Shown here: piece after piece, positions 38,608 through 49,552 of the stretch | Position numbering within the stretch: position 1 is the first letter of the stretch | How the letters are laid out: each line of letters begins with the position of its first letter | Assembly (NCBI GenBank): GCA_024235855.1 | Contig: JACKLN010000009.1 | Location: 112,347 to 176,346 of the forward strand | Source: Burkholderiaceae bacterium | GTDB taxonomy: Bacteria; Pseudomonadota; Gammaproteobacteria; Burkholderiales; Burkholderiaceae_C | Length of the DNA: 64,000 nucleotides | Reading direction: 5' to 3' | Program-made: the position numbers and the translations under genes | Notes under the pieces: model-generated | Databases searched by the model: none | Told to the model about the DNA's origin: nothing | The model's input: only the letters and a program-made list of their open reading frames with translations

Positions 38608-39756
38608 TCACCGGCCGGCCGCCGCAGCGGCGATGGCCGCCAGCGTGGCATCTGGCCGTGGCACACCGACCTGGCGGGCCTGCGCCATCACCTGCCTGAG
38701 CGTGTTGGCCACGCCCTGCACACCGCGCGCGTTGCGGTCGAAGTAGCGCTCCAGTGCCGTGCGGGCGTCACGCAGGTCGGACTGTGCCGTGTCGAACTGG
38801 CGCGACAGCAGGGCCAGGCGGGCATTCAGCAGGCGCAGCTTGAGGTTCTCACGCAGGAACCAGGCCTGCTCCGGCGCCACCAGCATGGCGTCGGGCTGGT
38901 CGATGCGGGTCACGCGGACCAGGCTGCGCACCTCCTGCCAGACCTGCACACCCCAGGCCTGCCAGAGCGCGCGCCACGGGCTGACGTCGCCTTCCGCCGC
39001 CACGGCGTTGGCCGATGCCGATGCTGCAGGCGGGCGCGCCACCTCCGTGGGCCGTACTGCGGCGGGTTGGCGGTCCGGGCGCGACAGCAGCGGCAGGTCA
39101 TCGACCGCGCGGATCGCCTCGTCCAGCCGCAGGGTCAGCGCCGCGATGTCGGCCACACCGACGTCACGGGTGCGCTCGATGTCCTTCGCGATCGCCCGCC
39201 GCACGCGTTCCAGCGGCGGCTGGCTGTGCCGGGCAAGCCGCTCATCGGCCTGCTGCAGCGCCGCCAGCAACGGCTCGGTGCTGCCGGTGATGGCGCTGTG
39301 CTGCAGTGCCACGCGCAGCGCGGCCTCGATGTCGGCGAGCACGTTCTCGTCGCGCGAGCGCGCGATCGACTGCATCAGGTCCTCGACCTGCGAGCGCTGC
39401 ACGGCGGACTCGGCCACGCGGGCCTCCAGCAGCGCCATCTTGGCGGCCGTGTCGCGCGTCAGTTCCTGGGCCTGACGCGCCAAGAGACGCGCGTCCGTGG
39501 CCTGTTCGGCGCTGGCCTGCTGGCGGCGCACGAGCTCGCCCTCCAGCGTCTGCACCCGCTGGCGGCCGCTCCAGGCCAGGGCCAGCGCGGACACGGCCAG
39601 CACAGCGGCCACGGCGGCGACGGCTTGCCAGAGGCGGCCGTCCGGCCGGGCCGGTGGTGGCGAAGGCGACGGATCTGGCGCAGGAGCCGGCGGTGGCGCC
39701 GGCGCAGCGGGCTCGGCCGCGACAGGCGGGACCGGCGCTGGAGAAGGGGTGTTCAC
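38608..39756 (-). CDS. hemX: HemX-like membrane protein
   Basis: About 382 residues. A short Pro-rich cytoplasmic head (PAAPAPPPAPAPDPSPSP), one transmembrane helix (AVAAVAAVLAVSALALAW), then a long periplasmic coiled-coil part (VQTLEGELVRRQQASAEQAT). Matches the HemX domain often annotated as uroporphyrin-III C-methyltransferase; the enzyme activity is not supported by this sequence, which has no methyltransferase motif. The GTG start overlaps the hemD stop by four bases. Confidence 0.85.
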   Translation of the reverse strand: MNTPSPAPVPPVAAEPAAPAPPPAPAPDPSPSPPPARPDGRLWQAVAAVAAVLAVSALALAWSGRQRVQTLEGELVRRQQASAEQATDARLLARQAQELTRDTAAKMALLEARVAESAVQRSQVEDLMQSIARSRDENVLADIEAALRVALQHSAITGSTEPLLAALQQADERLARHSQPPLERVRRAIAKDIERTRDVGVADIAALTLRLDEAIRAVDDLPLLSRPDRQPAAVRPTEVARPPAASASANAVAAEGDVSPWRALWQAWGVQVWQEVRSLVRVTRIDQPDAMLVAPEQAWFLRENLKLRLLNARLALLSRQFDTAQSDLRDARTALERYFDRNARGVQGVANTLRQVMAQARQVGVPRPDATLAAIAAAAAGR

Positions 39757-40583
39757 AGCGGCCCGGATTGTAGCGAGCGGGCCTGTCCGACGCCGCCCAC
39801 GGGCGCGTGCCTGGCCTGCACCAGCGCGTCGGCCACGCCGGCCACCGTGGCCGCTGTCAGCATCACCTGCGCAAAGCCGGCCGTCTGCGCTGCCACGGCG
39901 ATGCGGGGATGCGTGGCCAGTGCCTGCGCACCCGCGGGCACCGGCCAGCCGTCCACCAGGTGCCGCACGGCCTCGCTGCTGCTGAACAGCCACAGGTGGA
40001 CCGCCGGGTCGGCTGCGGCGGCATCGAGCAGCGTCCGCTCGGTGGCGCCCAGCACGGGAGCGCCGCGGGCATAGGCCGCCAGGTAGCGGGGCTGCGCACC
40101 GGCGTCACGCAACTGTTCGGCCAACCAGTCGCGTCCGTCCTCGCCGCGCACGATGAGCACTTGGCGGCCGGCCCAGTCGCGTGCGCGGAGCAGCGTCCAG
40201 AGCTGCTCGGAGTCGAACGTCGGTGCATCCGGCGCCGGCGCCACGATCTGCGCCGCCGGGACACCGGCTTCGCGCAGCACCGCGGCGGTGCCCGGTCCGG
40301 GCGCGGCCGCCAGCGTGCCGGCGGGCCAGGCCAGTCCGGGCGGCCGGGCCGCAAAGAAGTGCGTCACCGCATTGGCGCTGACGAAGAACACGAGGGCCTG
40401 CCCCGCGAGCCCGGCCCAGGCCCGATGCAGCGGCGAGGGATCGGACAGGGGATGGATCGCGATCAGCGGCAGCGCGACGACCTCCACCTCGCGCTCGCCG
40501 CGCGTCTCGAGCGCTGCACCAAGGTCGCGGACCCAGTCCGCGGCCTGCGCAGCCGGGCGGGTGACGATGGCACGCAGGACCAC
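39753..40583 (-). CDS. hemD: Uroporphyrinogen-III synthase
   Basis: About 276 residues. HemD is poorly conserved, but the usual features are present: RAIVTRPAAQAADWVRDLGA at the N-terminus, VFFVSANAVTHFFA, the hinge region FDSEQLW and the C-terminal HLWLFSSSEAVRHLVD. It closes hydroxymethylbilane to uroporphyrinogen III. GTG 40583 is the likely start. It lies 29 bases downstream of hemC and overlaps hemX. Confidence 0.9.
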   Translation of the reverse strand: MVLRAIVTRPAAQAADWVRDLGAALETRGEREVEVVALPLIAIHPLSDPSPLHRAWAGLAGQALVFFVSANAVTHFFAARPPGLAWPAGTLAAAPGPGTAAVLREAGVPAAQIVAPAPDAPTFDSEQLWTLLRARDWAGRQVLIVRGEDGRDWLAEQLRDAGAQPRYLAAYARGAPVLGATERTLLDAAAADPAVHLWLFSSSEAVRHLVDGWPVPAGAQALATHPRIAVAAQTAGFAQVMLTAATVAGVADALVQARHAPVGGVGQARSLQSGPL

Positions 40584-40612
40584 GCCAGGCAAACCGGGTG
40601 CAGCGGGCGGCG

Positions 40613-41538
40613 TCAGGCCGCCGGCAGGTAGCCGGCCGCCCCCTGCGCGCGCAAGGCCGCCACGGCGCGGGCGCCCAGGGCACGCGCCTCGTCCACCCCC
40701 TGCACGGCCGCGGTGAGTTCCACCTTCAGCAGGGGCCGCGTCGGCGCCACGCCGTCGCCCAGCGCCGCGGCCAGCTGCAGTTCGCTGCCCACCCAGCGGG
40801 CATGCGCCGCGAGAGGCATGCTGCAGCTGCCCCCAGGCCGCGCGAGACCTCGCGCTCGGCCTCACAGGCCAGCAGCGTGGGCGCGTGCACCAGCCGCGCG
40901 ATCGTCGCGCGCAGGTCGGCGGCGTCCTCGCGCACCTCCAGCCCCAGCGCGCCCTGGCCGGCGGCCGGGATCATCGTGTCGACGTCGAAGCGCATGCGGA
41001 TGCGGCTTTCCAGCCCCAGCCGCATCAGCCCGGCCGCGGCCAGCACGATGCCGTCGTAGCCGCCCTCGTCGAGCTTGCGCAGCCGGGTGTCGAGGTTGCC
41101 GCGCAGCGGCTCGATGCGCAGGTCGGGCCGCATGGCCAGCAGCTGCACCACGCGGCGCAGGCTGGACGTGCCCACCACGGCGCCCTGCGGCAGGTCCAGT
41201 GGCGACGCGTGGCGCGCCGAGACCCAGGCATCGCGCGGGTCCTCGCGCTCCATCACGGCGGCGAGCACGAAGCCCGGCGGCAGCTCCATCGGCACGTCCT
41301 TGAGCGAATGCACGGCCAGGTGGGCGCGCCCGTCTTCCAGTGCCGCCTCCAGTTCCTTGACGAACAGGCCCTTGCCACCGACCTTGGACAGCGCGCGGTC
41401 CAGGATCTGGTCGCCGCGCGTGGTCATGCCCAGCAGGCGCACGGCCAGGCCGAAGCGCTGCTGCAGCAGGTCGCGCACATGTTCGGCCTGCCACAGGGCC
41501 AGTCGGCTTTCGCGCGTGGCAATCACGGTGTCATTCAT
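40613..41538 (-). CDS. hemC: Porphobilinogen deaminase, with a single-base frameshift
   Basis: Polymerises four porphobilinogens to hydroxymethylbilane. Intact motifs: VIATRESRLALWQAEHVRDL, VHSLKDVPMELPPGFVLAAV (active-site Asp near LKD) and GTSSLRRVVQLLAMRPDLRI. The frame breaks at 40830-40834, a run of five C on the plus strand. One more C would restore LGGSCSMPLAAHARW, which holds the cofactor-binding Cys, and join the ORF to its normal end at 40613, for a protein of about 308 residues (family about 310). Probably a homopolymer sequencing error. ATG 41538 is preferred over 41583. Divergent from ppc. Confidence 0.9.
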
Positions 41539-41617
41539 GGTGCACCGATTATGGCCAGCGGCAGGCACAGCGATTGCATGCACAATTCAGCATCGTTTGG
41601 TAATCTGGTTACACGCA

Positions 41618-41624
41618 AGGAGGA
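41618..41624 (+). promoter_or_regulatory. Strong ribosome binding site of ppc
   Basis: AAGGAGG lies 6 bases before ATG 41631 and fixes that start. Confidence 0.6.
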
Positions 41625-41630
41625 CGATCG

Positions 41631-44441
41631 ATGGCCCGCCGACCCACCCTGCCGGACACCAAAGCCCGAGAGGCTGCGGAAAAGAACAAGCCCCTGGTGG
41701 AAGATATCCGGTTACTCGGCCGCATCCTGGGCGACGTCATCCGCGAGCAGGAAGGCAAGGAGGCCTTCGAACTGGTCGAGCGCGTGCGTCAGCTCTCGGT
41801 GGCCTACCGCCTGAAGGCCGATGCCAGCGCCGGCCGCGTGCTCGACCGGCTGCTGAAGAACCTCAGCGTCGACCAGACCGTCAGCGTCATCCGCGCCTTC
41901 AGCTACTTTTCGCACCTGGCCAACATTGCCGAGGACCGCCACCATGTGCGCCGGCGACGCGTGCACGAGCGTGCCGGCCACCTGCAGGAAGGCTCGCTGG
42001 CGATGAGCTTCGAGCGCCTGCACCGTGCTGGCCACCGGGCGTCGGACATCGCCGCCATGCTGCAGCAGGCCCATGTCTCGCCGGTGCTCACGGCCCACCC
42101 CACCGAGGTGCAGCGCAAGAGCATCCTCGACGCCGAACGCGCCATCGCAGAACTGGTGGGCCAGCGCGACGGCCTGGATGGCGACGCGGACCGTGCGCAC
42201 AACGAGGCCCTGATCCGCGCCCGCGTGACCCAGCTGTGGCAGACGCGCATGCTGCGCACGGCCAAGCTGACGGTGAGCGACGAGATCGAGAACGCGCTGT
42301 CGTTCTACACCAGCACCTTCCTGCGCGAGATCCCGAAGCTCTATGCGCAGCTCGAACAGGCCCTGCCCGGCCACGCGGTGGCGCCCTTCCTGCGCATGGG
42401 CCAGTGGATCGGCGGCGACCGCGATGGCAACCCCTTCGTCACCGCGGCCACGCTGAAGGAGGCGCTGGCGCGGCAGAGCGAGATGGTCCTGCGCCATTAC
42501 CTCACCGAGGTGCACCACCTGGGCGCGGAACTGTCGATGTCGACCATCCTGGTGGGCGTCACGCCGGCCATGCAGGCCCTGGTGGACCGTTCGCCCGACC
42601 ACAACCCCCACCGCAGCGACGAGCCCTACCGCCGGGTGCTGGTCGGCATCTACGCGCGCCTGGCGGCCACGCTGCAGCAGCTCACCGGCACCGAGGCCCT
42701 GCGTCACGCGGTGGCGCCGCAGGACCCGTACGCCAGCGCCGACGAGTTTGCGGCCGATCTCGACGTGATCGAAGCCTCGCTGCGCGCCCACCATGCCGGC
42801 GCGCTGGTGGCGCCGCGGCTCAAGCCGCTGCAGCGCGCGGTGCAGGTCTTCGGTTTCCACCTGGCCACGCTGGACCTGCGCCAGAGCAGCGACAAGCACG
42901 AGGCCGTGGTGGCCGAACTGCTGCGCGTGGCGCGCCTGGAGGCCGACTACAGCGCGCTGGACGAGGCGGCGCGCTGCGAACGCCTGCTGGCGCTGCTGAA
43001 CGACGCACGGCCGCTGCGCGTGCGCGGCGCTGCCTACTCCGACTTCGCGCGCGACGAGCTGGCCATCTTCGAGACGGCACGCGACGCCATCGCCCGCCTG
43101 GGCCGCGGCGCCATCCGCCACGCCATCATCAGCCACACCGAGGAGGTGTCGGACCTGCTGGAGCTGCTGCTGCTGCAGAAGGAGGCCGGCCTGCTGCGCG
43201 GCACCCTGGCCGAGGACGCGGTGGCCGACCTGATCGCCGTGCCGCTGTTCGAGACCATCGGCGACCTGCGGCGCGCCGCGCCCATCATGCGCGCTTACTA
43301 CGCGATGCCCGGCGTGCTGGAGATGGTCCAGCGCAGCGGGGCCGAGCAGGACATCATGCTCGGCTACAGCGACAGCAACAAGGACGGCGGCTTCTTCACC
43401 AGCAACTGGGAGCTCTACCGCGCCGAGGTGGCGCTGGTGGAGCTGTTCGAACCGCTGGAGCGCGATCACGGCCTGAAGCTGCGCCTGTTCCACGGGCGCG
43501 GCGGCACGGTCGGCCGCGGCGGCGGCCCCAGCTACCAGGCCATCCTGGCGCAGCCACCGGGCACGGTGAAGGGGCAGATCCGCCTCACCGAACAGGGCGA
43601 GGTCATCGGCGCCAAGTACGCCAACCCGGAGATCGGCCGCCGCAACCTGGAAACGCTGGTGGCCGCCACCATCGAGGCCACGCTGCTGCACCCGACCAAG
43701 AGTGCGCCCAAGGCCTTCCTCGACGCCGCCGATGCACTCAGCACCGCCAGCATGGCGGCCTACCGGCGGCTGGTCTACGAGACCGAAGGCTTCACCGACT
43801 ACTTCTTCGCCGCCACGCCGATCCGCGAGATCGCCGAGCTCAACATCGGCTCGCGCCCGGCCAGCCGCAAGGCCAGCCGCGCCATCGAGGACCTGCGCGC
43901 CATCCCCTGGGGCTTCAGCTGGGGCCAGTGCCGGGTGGCGCTGCCGGGCTGGTACGGCTTCGGCAGCGCGGTGGCGGCGTTCCTCGCCGAAGGCGAGGAA
44001 GGCTCCGGAGGCTCGGCCGACGAGCGACTGGCCCTGCTGCAGCGCATGTACCGGCAGTGGCCGTTCTTCAGAACCCTGCTGTCCAACCTGGACATGGTGC
44101 TGGCCAAGAGCGACCTGCGCGTCGCGGCCCGCTACGTGGAACTGGTGGAGGACAAGCGCCTGGCGCGGCGCATCTTCACCGCCATCCGCGCCGAATGGGA
44201 CCGCGTGGCGCAGGCGCTGGCGCAGGTCACCGGCGAGGCCAGCCGGCTGCAGTCCAACCCGGCGCTGGCGCGCTCCATCGAGCACCGCTTCCCCTACCTG
44301 GACCCGCTGAACCACCTGCAGGTGGAACTGCTGCGCCGCTACCGCGGCCAGCGCGAGGCGGCGGCCCACCAGGCGCGGCTGCAGCGCGGCATCCACATCT
44401 CGATCAACGGGGTGGCGGCGGGCTTGCGCAACACCGGCTGA
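41631..44441 (+). CDS. ppc: Phosphoenolpyruvate carboxylase
   Basis: 936 residues. Conserved motifs are all visible: the catalytic His in VLTAHPTEVQRKS, GGDRDGNPFVT, LGYSDSNKDGGFFTSNWELY, the loop FHGRGGTVGRGGGPSYQAI, and the C-terminal GLRNTG end. It fixes bicarbonate to make oxaloacetate from PEP, replenishing the citric acid cycle. It interrupts the neighbouring heme and alg genes, which is uncommon in Pseudomonas. It is convergent with the response-regulator gene and divergent from hemC. Confidence 0.97.
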   Translation: MARRPTLPDTKAREAAEKNKPLVEDIRLLGRILGDVIREQEGKEAFELVERVRQLSVAYRLKADASAGRVLDRLLKNLSVDQTVSVIRAFSYFSHLANIAEDRHHVRRRRVHERAGHLQEGSLAMSFERLHRAGHRASDIAAMLQQAHVSPVLTAHPTEVQRKSILDAERAIAELVGQRDGLDGDADRAHNEALIRARVTQLWQTRMLRTAKLTVSDEIENALSFYTSTFLREIPKLYAQLEQALPGHAVAPFLRMGQWIGGDRDGNPFVTAATLKEALARQSEMVLRHYLTEVHHLGAELSMSTILVGVTPAMQALVDRSPDHNPHRSDEPYRRVLVGIYARLAATLQQLTGTEALRHAVAPQDPYASADEFAADLDVIEASLRAHHAGALVAPRLKPLQRAVQVFGFHLATLDLRQSSDKHEAVVAELLRVARLEADYSALDEAARCERLLALLNDARPLRVRGAAYSDFARDELAIFETARDAIARLGRGAIRHAIISHTEEVSDLLELLLLQKEAGLLRGTLAEDAVADLIAVPLFETIGDLRRAAPIMRAYYAMPGVLEMVQRSGAEQDIMLGYSDSNKDGGFFTSNWELYRAEVALVELFEPLERDHGLKLRLFHGRGGTVGRGGGPSYQAILAQPPGTVKGQIRLTEQGEVIGAKYANPEIGRRNLETLVAATIEATLLHPTKSAPKAFLDAADALSTASMAAYRRLVYETEGFTDYFFAATPIREIAELNIGSRPASRKASRAIEDLRAIPWGFSWGQCRVALPGWYGFGSAVAAFLAEGEEGSGGSADERLALLQRMYRQWPFFRTLLSNLDMVLAKSDLRVAARYVELVEDKRLARRIFTAIRAEWDRVAQALAQVTGEASRLQSNPALARSIEHRFPYLDPLNHLQVELLRRYRGQREAAAHQARLQRGIHISINGVAAGLRNTG

Positions 44442-44484
44442 GCCGGGGCGGCGCCGTGAAGCCGGTCGTGGTCGCGGTCGGGAT

Positions 44485-45231
44485 TCAGTCGCCGGCCAGC
44501 GCCTGCCGCACCGCCGCCAGCTGCCGACGCGACACCGCCAGCCATTCGTCGGCAGGCGCCACGCGCACGGCCCAGCCTTCGCCGCCGGCGTCCGGGTCGT
44601 CGTCACTGGCGCGGCGCGCCAGTTCGCGCACGGCGGCACGCGCCACCAGCGCGTTGCGGTGCACGCGCAGGAAACCGTCGCCCAGGCGCTGTTCCAGGTC
44701 GGCCAGCGCATCGTCGAGCACGTAGCTGCGGTCGGCGGTGCGCAACGTCACGTACTTCAGTTCCGCCTTCAGGTACAGCACCTCCGACACCGGCAGCCGC
44801 AGCACGCGCCCGCGGTCGCTCACCACCAGCACCGGCACGTCGCCCGACGGTTCGGGACCCGGCAGGCCACGCCGCTGTGCCACGCGGCGCAGCGCCGCCT
44901 GCAATCGGTCGCGCGACACCGGCTTGGTCAGATAGTCCACCGCCTCGAGGTCGAAGGCCGTCAGCGCGTGTTCGGCATGGGCGGTCACGAAGACCACCGC
45001 CGGCGGCTGCGGCAACGCCAACAGCCGGCGTGCCAGCGCCAGGCCGCTGGCGCCGGGCAGGGCGATGTCCAGCAGCACGAGGTCGGCCGCGTCGGCCTGC
45101 ACCCAGGCTTCCTGCGCGTCGGCGGCCTCACCGACGACCTCCGTGCGGGGGTCGTCGATGGCCTCGAGCAGGCTGCGCAGTCGCAGCCGGGCCAGCATCT
45201 CGTCGTCCACCAGCAGCACACGCAGGGTCAT
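44485..45231 (-). CDS. algR: LytTR-family response regulator (AlgR-like)
   Basis: 248 residues. N-terminal receiver domain: VLLVDDEMLARLRLRSLLEA, phospho-acceptor Asp in ADLVLLDIALPGASGL, Lys in AVDYLTKPVSRDRLQAA. C-terminal LytTR DNA-binding domain: EVLYLKAELKYVTLRTADRS and FLRVHRNALVARAAV. Its partner is the histidine kinase just upstream. AlgR controls alginate, pili and heme-linked genes in Pseudomonas; whether this one does so here is unknown. Gene symbol is by similarity and locus. Confidence 0.85.
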   Translation of the reverse strand: MTLRVLLVDDEMLARLRLRSLLEAIDDPRTEVVGEAADAQEAWVQADAADLVLLDIALPGASGLALARRLLALPQPPAVVFVTAHAEHALTAFDLEAVDYLTKPVSRDRLQAALRRVAQRRGLPGPEPSGDVPVLVVSDRGRVLRLPVSEVLYLKAELKYVTLRTADRSYVLDDALADLEQRLGDGFLRVHRNALVARAAVRELARRASDDDPDAGGEGWAVRVAPADEWLAVSRRQLAAVRQALAGD

Positions 45232-45250
45232 GGTGGGGTCCTCCGGGCGT

Positions 45251-46390
45251 CTACAAAGGGATCACGACGCGCGCATGGTGCTGCCCCTCGGCGCGCCAAG
45301 TCTCGAAGTGTGCCGCCACGTCGTGCAGCAGGCGCAGCCGTTCGCGCACGTTGTGCAGCGCCATGCCGTGGCCTTCGGTGCCGGGCAGGGCAGGCTCGTC
45401 GGGCAGCGTGTTGATCACCTCCACGACCACCTGGCCCCTCTGCAGCGCGGCGCGCACGACGACCTGCGCGCCGCGCGCCGAGGGCTCCACGCCGTGCCGC
45501 ACGGCGTTCTCCACCAGCGGCTGCAGCATCAGCGGCGGCACGCGGGCGCGGCCGACCCCGGTGTCCACCTGCCAGTCCAGCCGCAGCCGGTGGCCGAAGC
45601 GCACCTGCTCGATCGCCAGGTAGGCGCGGGCCAGCGCCAGTTCCTCGTCGAGGCTGATCGACGCGCCGGCGTCGGCCAGCGCGGCGCGGAACAGGTCGCC
45701 CAGGTTCTGCAGCACCTGTTCGGCGCGCAGCGGGTCGTGGCGCACCAGCGCCAGCGCGGTGTTCAGCGCATTGAACAGGAAATGCGGCCGGATGCGCGAC
45801 TGCAGTTCCGCCAGACGCACGCGGGCGTCCACCGGTGCCCAGATGCGCGCGCGCAGGTCGAGCCAGGCCCACAGCAGGCCGGCCAGGCCGGCACCGGCCA
45901 GCGCCACGCCCAGCACGTGCGCCGCGTCCGGCGGGGCCACGATCTGCAGCCACCAGCCCGGCGCCTGCCCCGCCAGGGCCGCCAGCGCGCCGAGCAACAG
46001 CGCCACGCCAGCGCGCGCCGGCGCCGGCAGGCGACGCAGCGGCTGCTTCAGCGCGCACACCGGCAGCAGCCACAGCAGCGTGCCCAGCAGGCCGGCAAAG
46101 GCCGTGCCGCCGAAAGCCGGCCAGCCGGCCGCACCGCGGGCCACCAGGGTGCCGATGGCCAGCACCACCTGCACGCCCAGCACCGCGCGCAGCGCCAGGC
46201 CGGGGTGGCAGACATCGAAGGCCACCGCCGCGTGCGCCTCCGCGCGGGCACGCTCCTCGGCCAGCGGGTCGAAGCGCGACTCGGCGAAGGTGCTGGACAG
46301 GCGCGCCTCGCCCGGCCGCAGCGTGCTGGGCCAGACGCTGGGCGGCCGGGTCTCGGCGAACGGGTCGGCGGCGTGCGGGTCGGTGCGCAT
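45251..46390 (-). CDS. algZ: LytS-type sensor histidine kinase (AlgZ/FimS-like)
   Basis: About 379 residues. Four hydrophobic segments (LALRAVLGVQVVLAIGTLVA through HVLGVALAGAGLAGLLWAW), then a His-kinase part: LQSRIRPHFLFNALNTALAL (H-box), LMLQPLVENAVRHGVE (N-box) and GHGMALHNVRERLRLLH (G-box-like). It lacks the classic DHp domain, as LytS members do. The stop lies 19 bases before the response-regulator start at 45231. The start at 46390 is 54 bases from argH, which runs the other way. Confidence 0.85.
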   Translation of the reverse strand: MRTDPHAADPFAETRPPSVWPSTLRPGEARLSSTFAESRFDPLAEERARAEAHAAVAFDVCHPGLALRAVLGVQVVLAIGTLVARGAAGWPAFGGTAFAGLLGTLLWLLPVCALKQPLRRLPAPARAGVALLLGALAALAGQAPGWWLQIVAPPDAAHVLGVALAGAGLAGLLWAWLDLRARIWAPVDARVRLAELQSRIRPHFLFNALNTALALVRHDPLRAEQVLQNLGDLFRAALADAGASISLDEELALARAYLAIEQVRFGHRLRLDWQVDTGVGRARVPPLMLQPLVENAVRHGVEPSARGAQVVVRAALQRGQVVVEVINTLPDEPALPGTEGHGMALHNVRERLRLLHDVAAHFETWRAEGQHHARVVIPL

Positions 46391-46444
46391 CGGGTGGCGC
46401 CGATAATACGAAGCTCCCTGCCTCTGCCGCACGTGCCGCACCCG

Positions 46445-47845
<1,401 letters not shown>

Positions 47846-47853
47846 TCGCAGCG

Positions 47854-48270
47854 CTAGAAAAGGTCGCCGACCGCTCCGAGGCCCTCATCGAGGGCATCGC
47901 CGGCGGCGTCGTCCAGACCGTCCAATGCTGCCAGCAGCGCCCCGCCCCCGGCGACGCCAGTGGCGATGACGGCCGCATCGCGCAGGAACGGGCTGGGGCG
48001 CCAGGTGGCGCCTGACCCCGACCGCTCGGCCGCCGAGACGCCCGGTGTCGGCGCCGGAGCGGCGCCGGCCTCGGCCACGCGCCCTTGGCGGATCTGCGCC
48101 AGCGCCGTCTCCAGCACCAGCACGCGCTGCAGCAGCAGGTAGGCGGCATCGGAGCGCGAGGCGGTCAGCACGGTCAGGGCGCGCTGCGCTTCGGCGTCGT
48201 CCAGCGCCTCCGGCGCGCGCTGCAGCCGGCGCACCAGCGCCCACAGGCGTTCGGATTCGTCGCGGTTCAT
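47854..48270 (-). CDS. DUF2076-like protein
   Basis: 138 residues. The N-terminal part DESERLWALVRRLQRAPEAL and SRSDAAYLLLQRVLVLETAL resembles DUF2076 proteins (residues that list two helices followed by YLL-Q-V). The C-terminal FLRDAAVIATGVAGGGALLA is the typical hydrophobic, Gly-rich end of that family. The family's function is not known, and the middle is Ala/Pro-rich. The start is ATG 48270. It converges with argH. Confidence 0.65.
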   Translation of the reverse strand: MNRDESERLWALVRRLQRAPEALDDAEAQRALTVLTASRSDAAYLLLQRVLVLETALAQIRQGRVAEAGAAPAPTPGVSAAERSGSGATWRPSPFLRDAAVIATGVAGGGALLAALDGLDDAAGDALDEGLGAVGDLF

Positions 48271-48398
48271 CGTGGCCTCCGTCGGGCAGCTCGGCCGCCC
48301 ACTGTAGGCGCCACCGCAGCAGCGTGCAGGCACAGGCGCGGCAACCCTGCGCGCCATGCGGACGCCGGGACCCGGCCCCGCGACAATGCGCCACCGCC

Positions 48399-49544
48399 AT
48401 GGCCACGCCGACCCGCTGGATCGCCCACCTCGACATGGACGCGTTCTACGCGTCGGTGGAACTGCTGCGCTATCCGGAACTGAAGGGCCTGCCTGTGGTC
48501 ATCGGCGGTGGACGGCGCCACCAGCCCGAAACCCTGCCCGACGGCACGCGCCGCTTCATGCGGCTGCGCGACTACACCGGCCGCGGCGTGGCCACCACGG
48601 CCACCTACCCGGCGCGCGACCTGGGCCTGCATTCCGGCATCGGCCTGATGAAGGCGGCGCAGCGCGCGCCCGACTGCATCCTGCTGCCCACAGACTTCGA
48701 CCGCTACCGCGACTACTCCCGCCGCTTCAAGGCTGCGGTGGCCGAGGTGGCGCCGGTGATCGAGGACCGCGGCATCGACGAGATCTACATCGACCTCACG
48801 GCCGTGCCCGGCGCGCAGGACACGGTGGGCTTCGACGCCACCGGCGGCGTGCGCGCGCTGGCGCAGGAGATCCGCAACAACGTGAAGCGCGCCACCGGGC
48901 TGACCTGCTCGATCGGCGTCACGCCCAACAAGCTGCTGTCCAAGATCGCCAGCGACCTGGACAAGCCCGACGGCCTGACCGTGATCACCGCCGCCGACGT
49001 GCCGCTGCGCATCTGGCCGCTGCCGGTGCGGCGCATCAACGGCATCGGCCCCAAGGCCGGCGACAAGCTCGCGGCGCTGGGCCTGCGCACCGTGGGCGAC
49101 CTGGCCGCGGCCGAACCCGCCGCGCTGGTCGAGCACTTCGGCCGCGCCTACGGCCGCTGGCTGCACGACGCCGCGCATGGCCGCGACGACCGGCCGGTGG
49201 TCACGCACCACGAGCCGGTGTCGATGAGCCGCGAGACCACGTTCGAGCGCAACCTGCACGCCGTGCGCGACCGCGGAGCGCTCGGGGAGATCTTCACGCG
49301 GCTGTGTGCGCAGGTGGCAGCCGACCTGCAGCGCAAGGGCTATGCCGGCCGCACCATCGGCATCAAGCTGCGCTTCGACGACTTCCGCACCGTGACGCGC
49401 GACCTGACCCTGCCGCAGCCCACGGCCGAGGCCGACGCCATCCGCCACGCCGCGGGCCTGTGCCTCAAGCGCGTGGACCTGGGCCGGCCGCTGCGCCTGC
49501 TGGGCGTGCGCGCGTCGTCGCTGGTGCGTGGCGGGCGCCTATGA
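48399..49544 (+). CDS. dinB: DNA polymerase IV
   Basis: 381 residues, Y-family. Catalytic motifs HLDMDAFYASVELLRYPELK (two Asp) and GIDEIYIDLTAVPG (D, E). The family often has SIDE here; this one has GIDE. A 16-20-residue insertion (HQPETLPDGTRRFMRLRDY) follows VIGGG. Helix-hairpin-helix at RINGIGPKAGDKLAALGLRT. The extreme C-terminus (SSLVRGGRL) shows no QLxLF-like clamp-binding motif, which polymerase IV usually needs to bind the beta clamp. The stop overlaps the next start. Confidence 0.93.
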   Translation: MATPTRWIAHLDMDAFYASVELLRYPELKGLPVVIGGGRRHQPETLPDGTRRFMRLRDYTGRGVATTATYPARDLGLHSGIGLMKAAQRAPDCILLPTDFDRYRDYSRRFKAAVAEVAPVIEDRGIDEIYIDLTAVPGAQDTVGFDATGGVRALAQEIRNNVKRATGLTCSIGVTPNKLLSKIASDLDKPDGLTVITAADVPLRIWPLPVRRINGIGPKAGDKLAALGLRTVGDLAAAEPAALVEHFGRAYGRWLHDAAHGRDDRPVVTHHEPVSMSRETTFERNLHAVRDRGALGEIFTRLCAQVAADLQRKGYAGRTIGIKLRFDDFRTVTRDLTLPQPTAEADAIRHAAGLCLKRVDLGRPLRLLGVRASSLVRGGRL

Positions 49545-49552
49545 TGCGGCGC

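Noticed and set aside
38608..39756. True uroporphyrinogen-III methyltransferase
   Set aside because: No methyltransferase motif; the sequence is a membrane-anchored coiled coil (HemX type).
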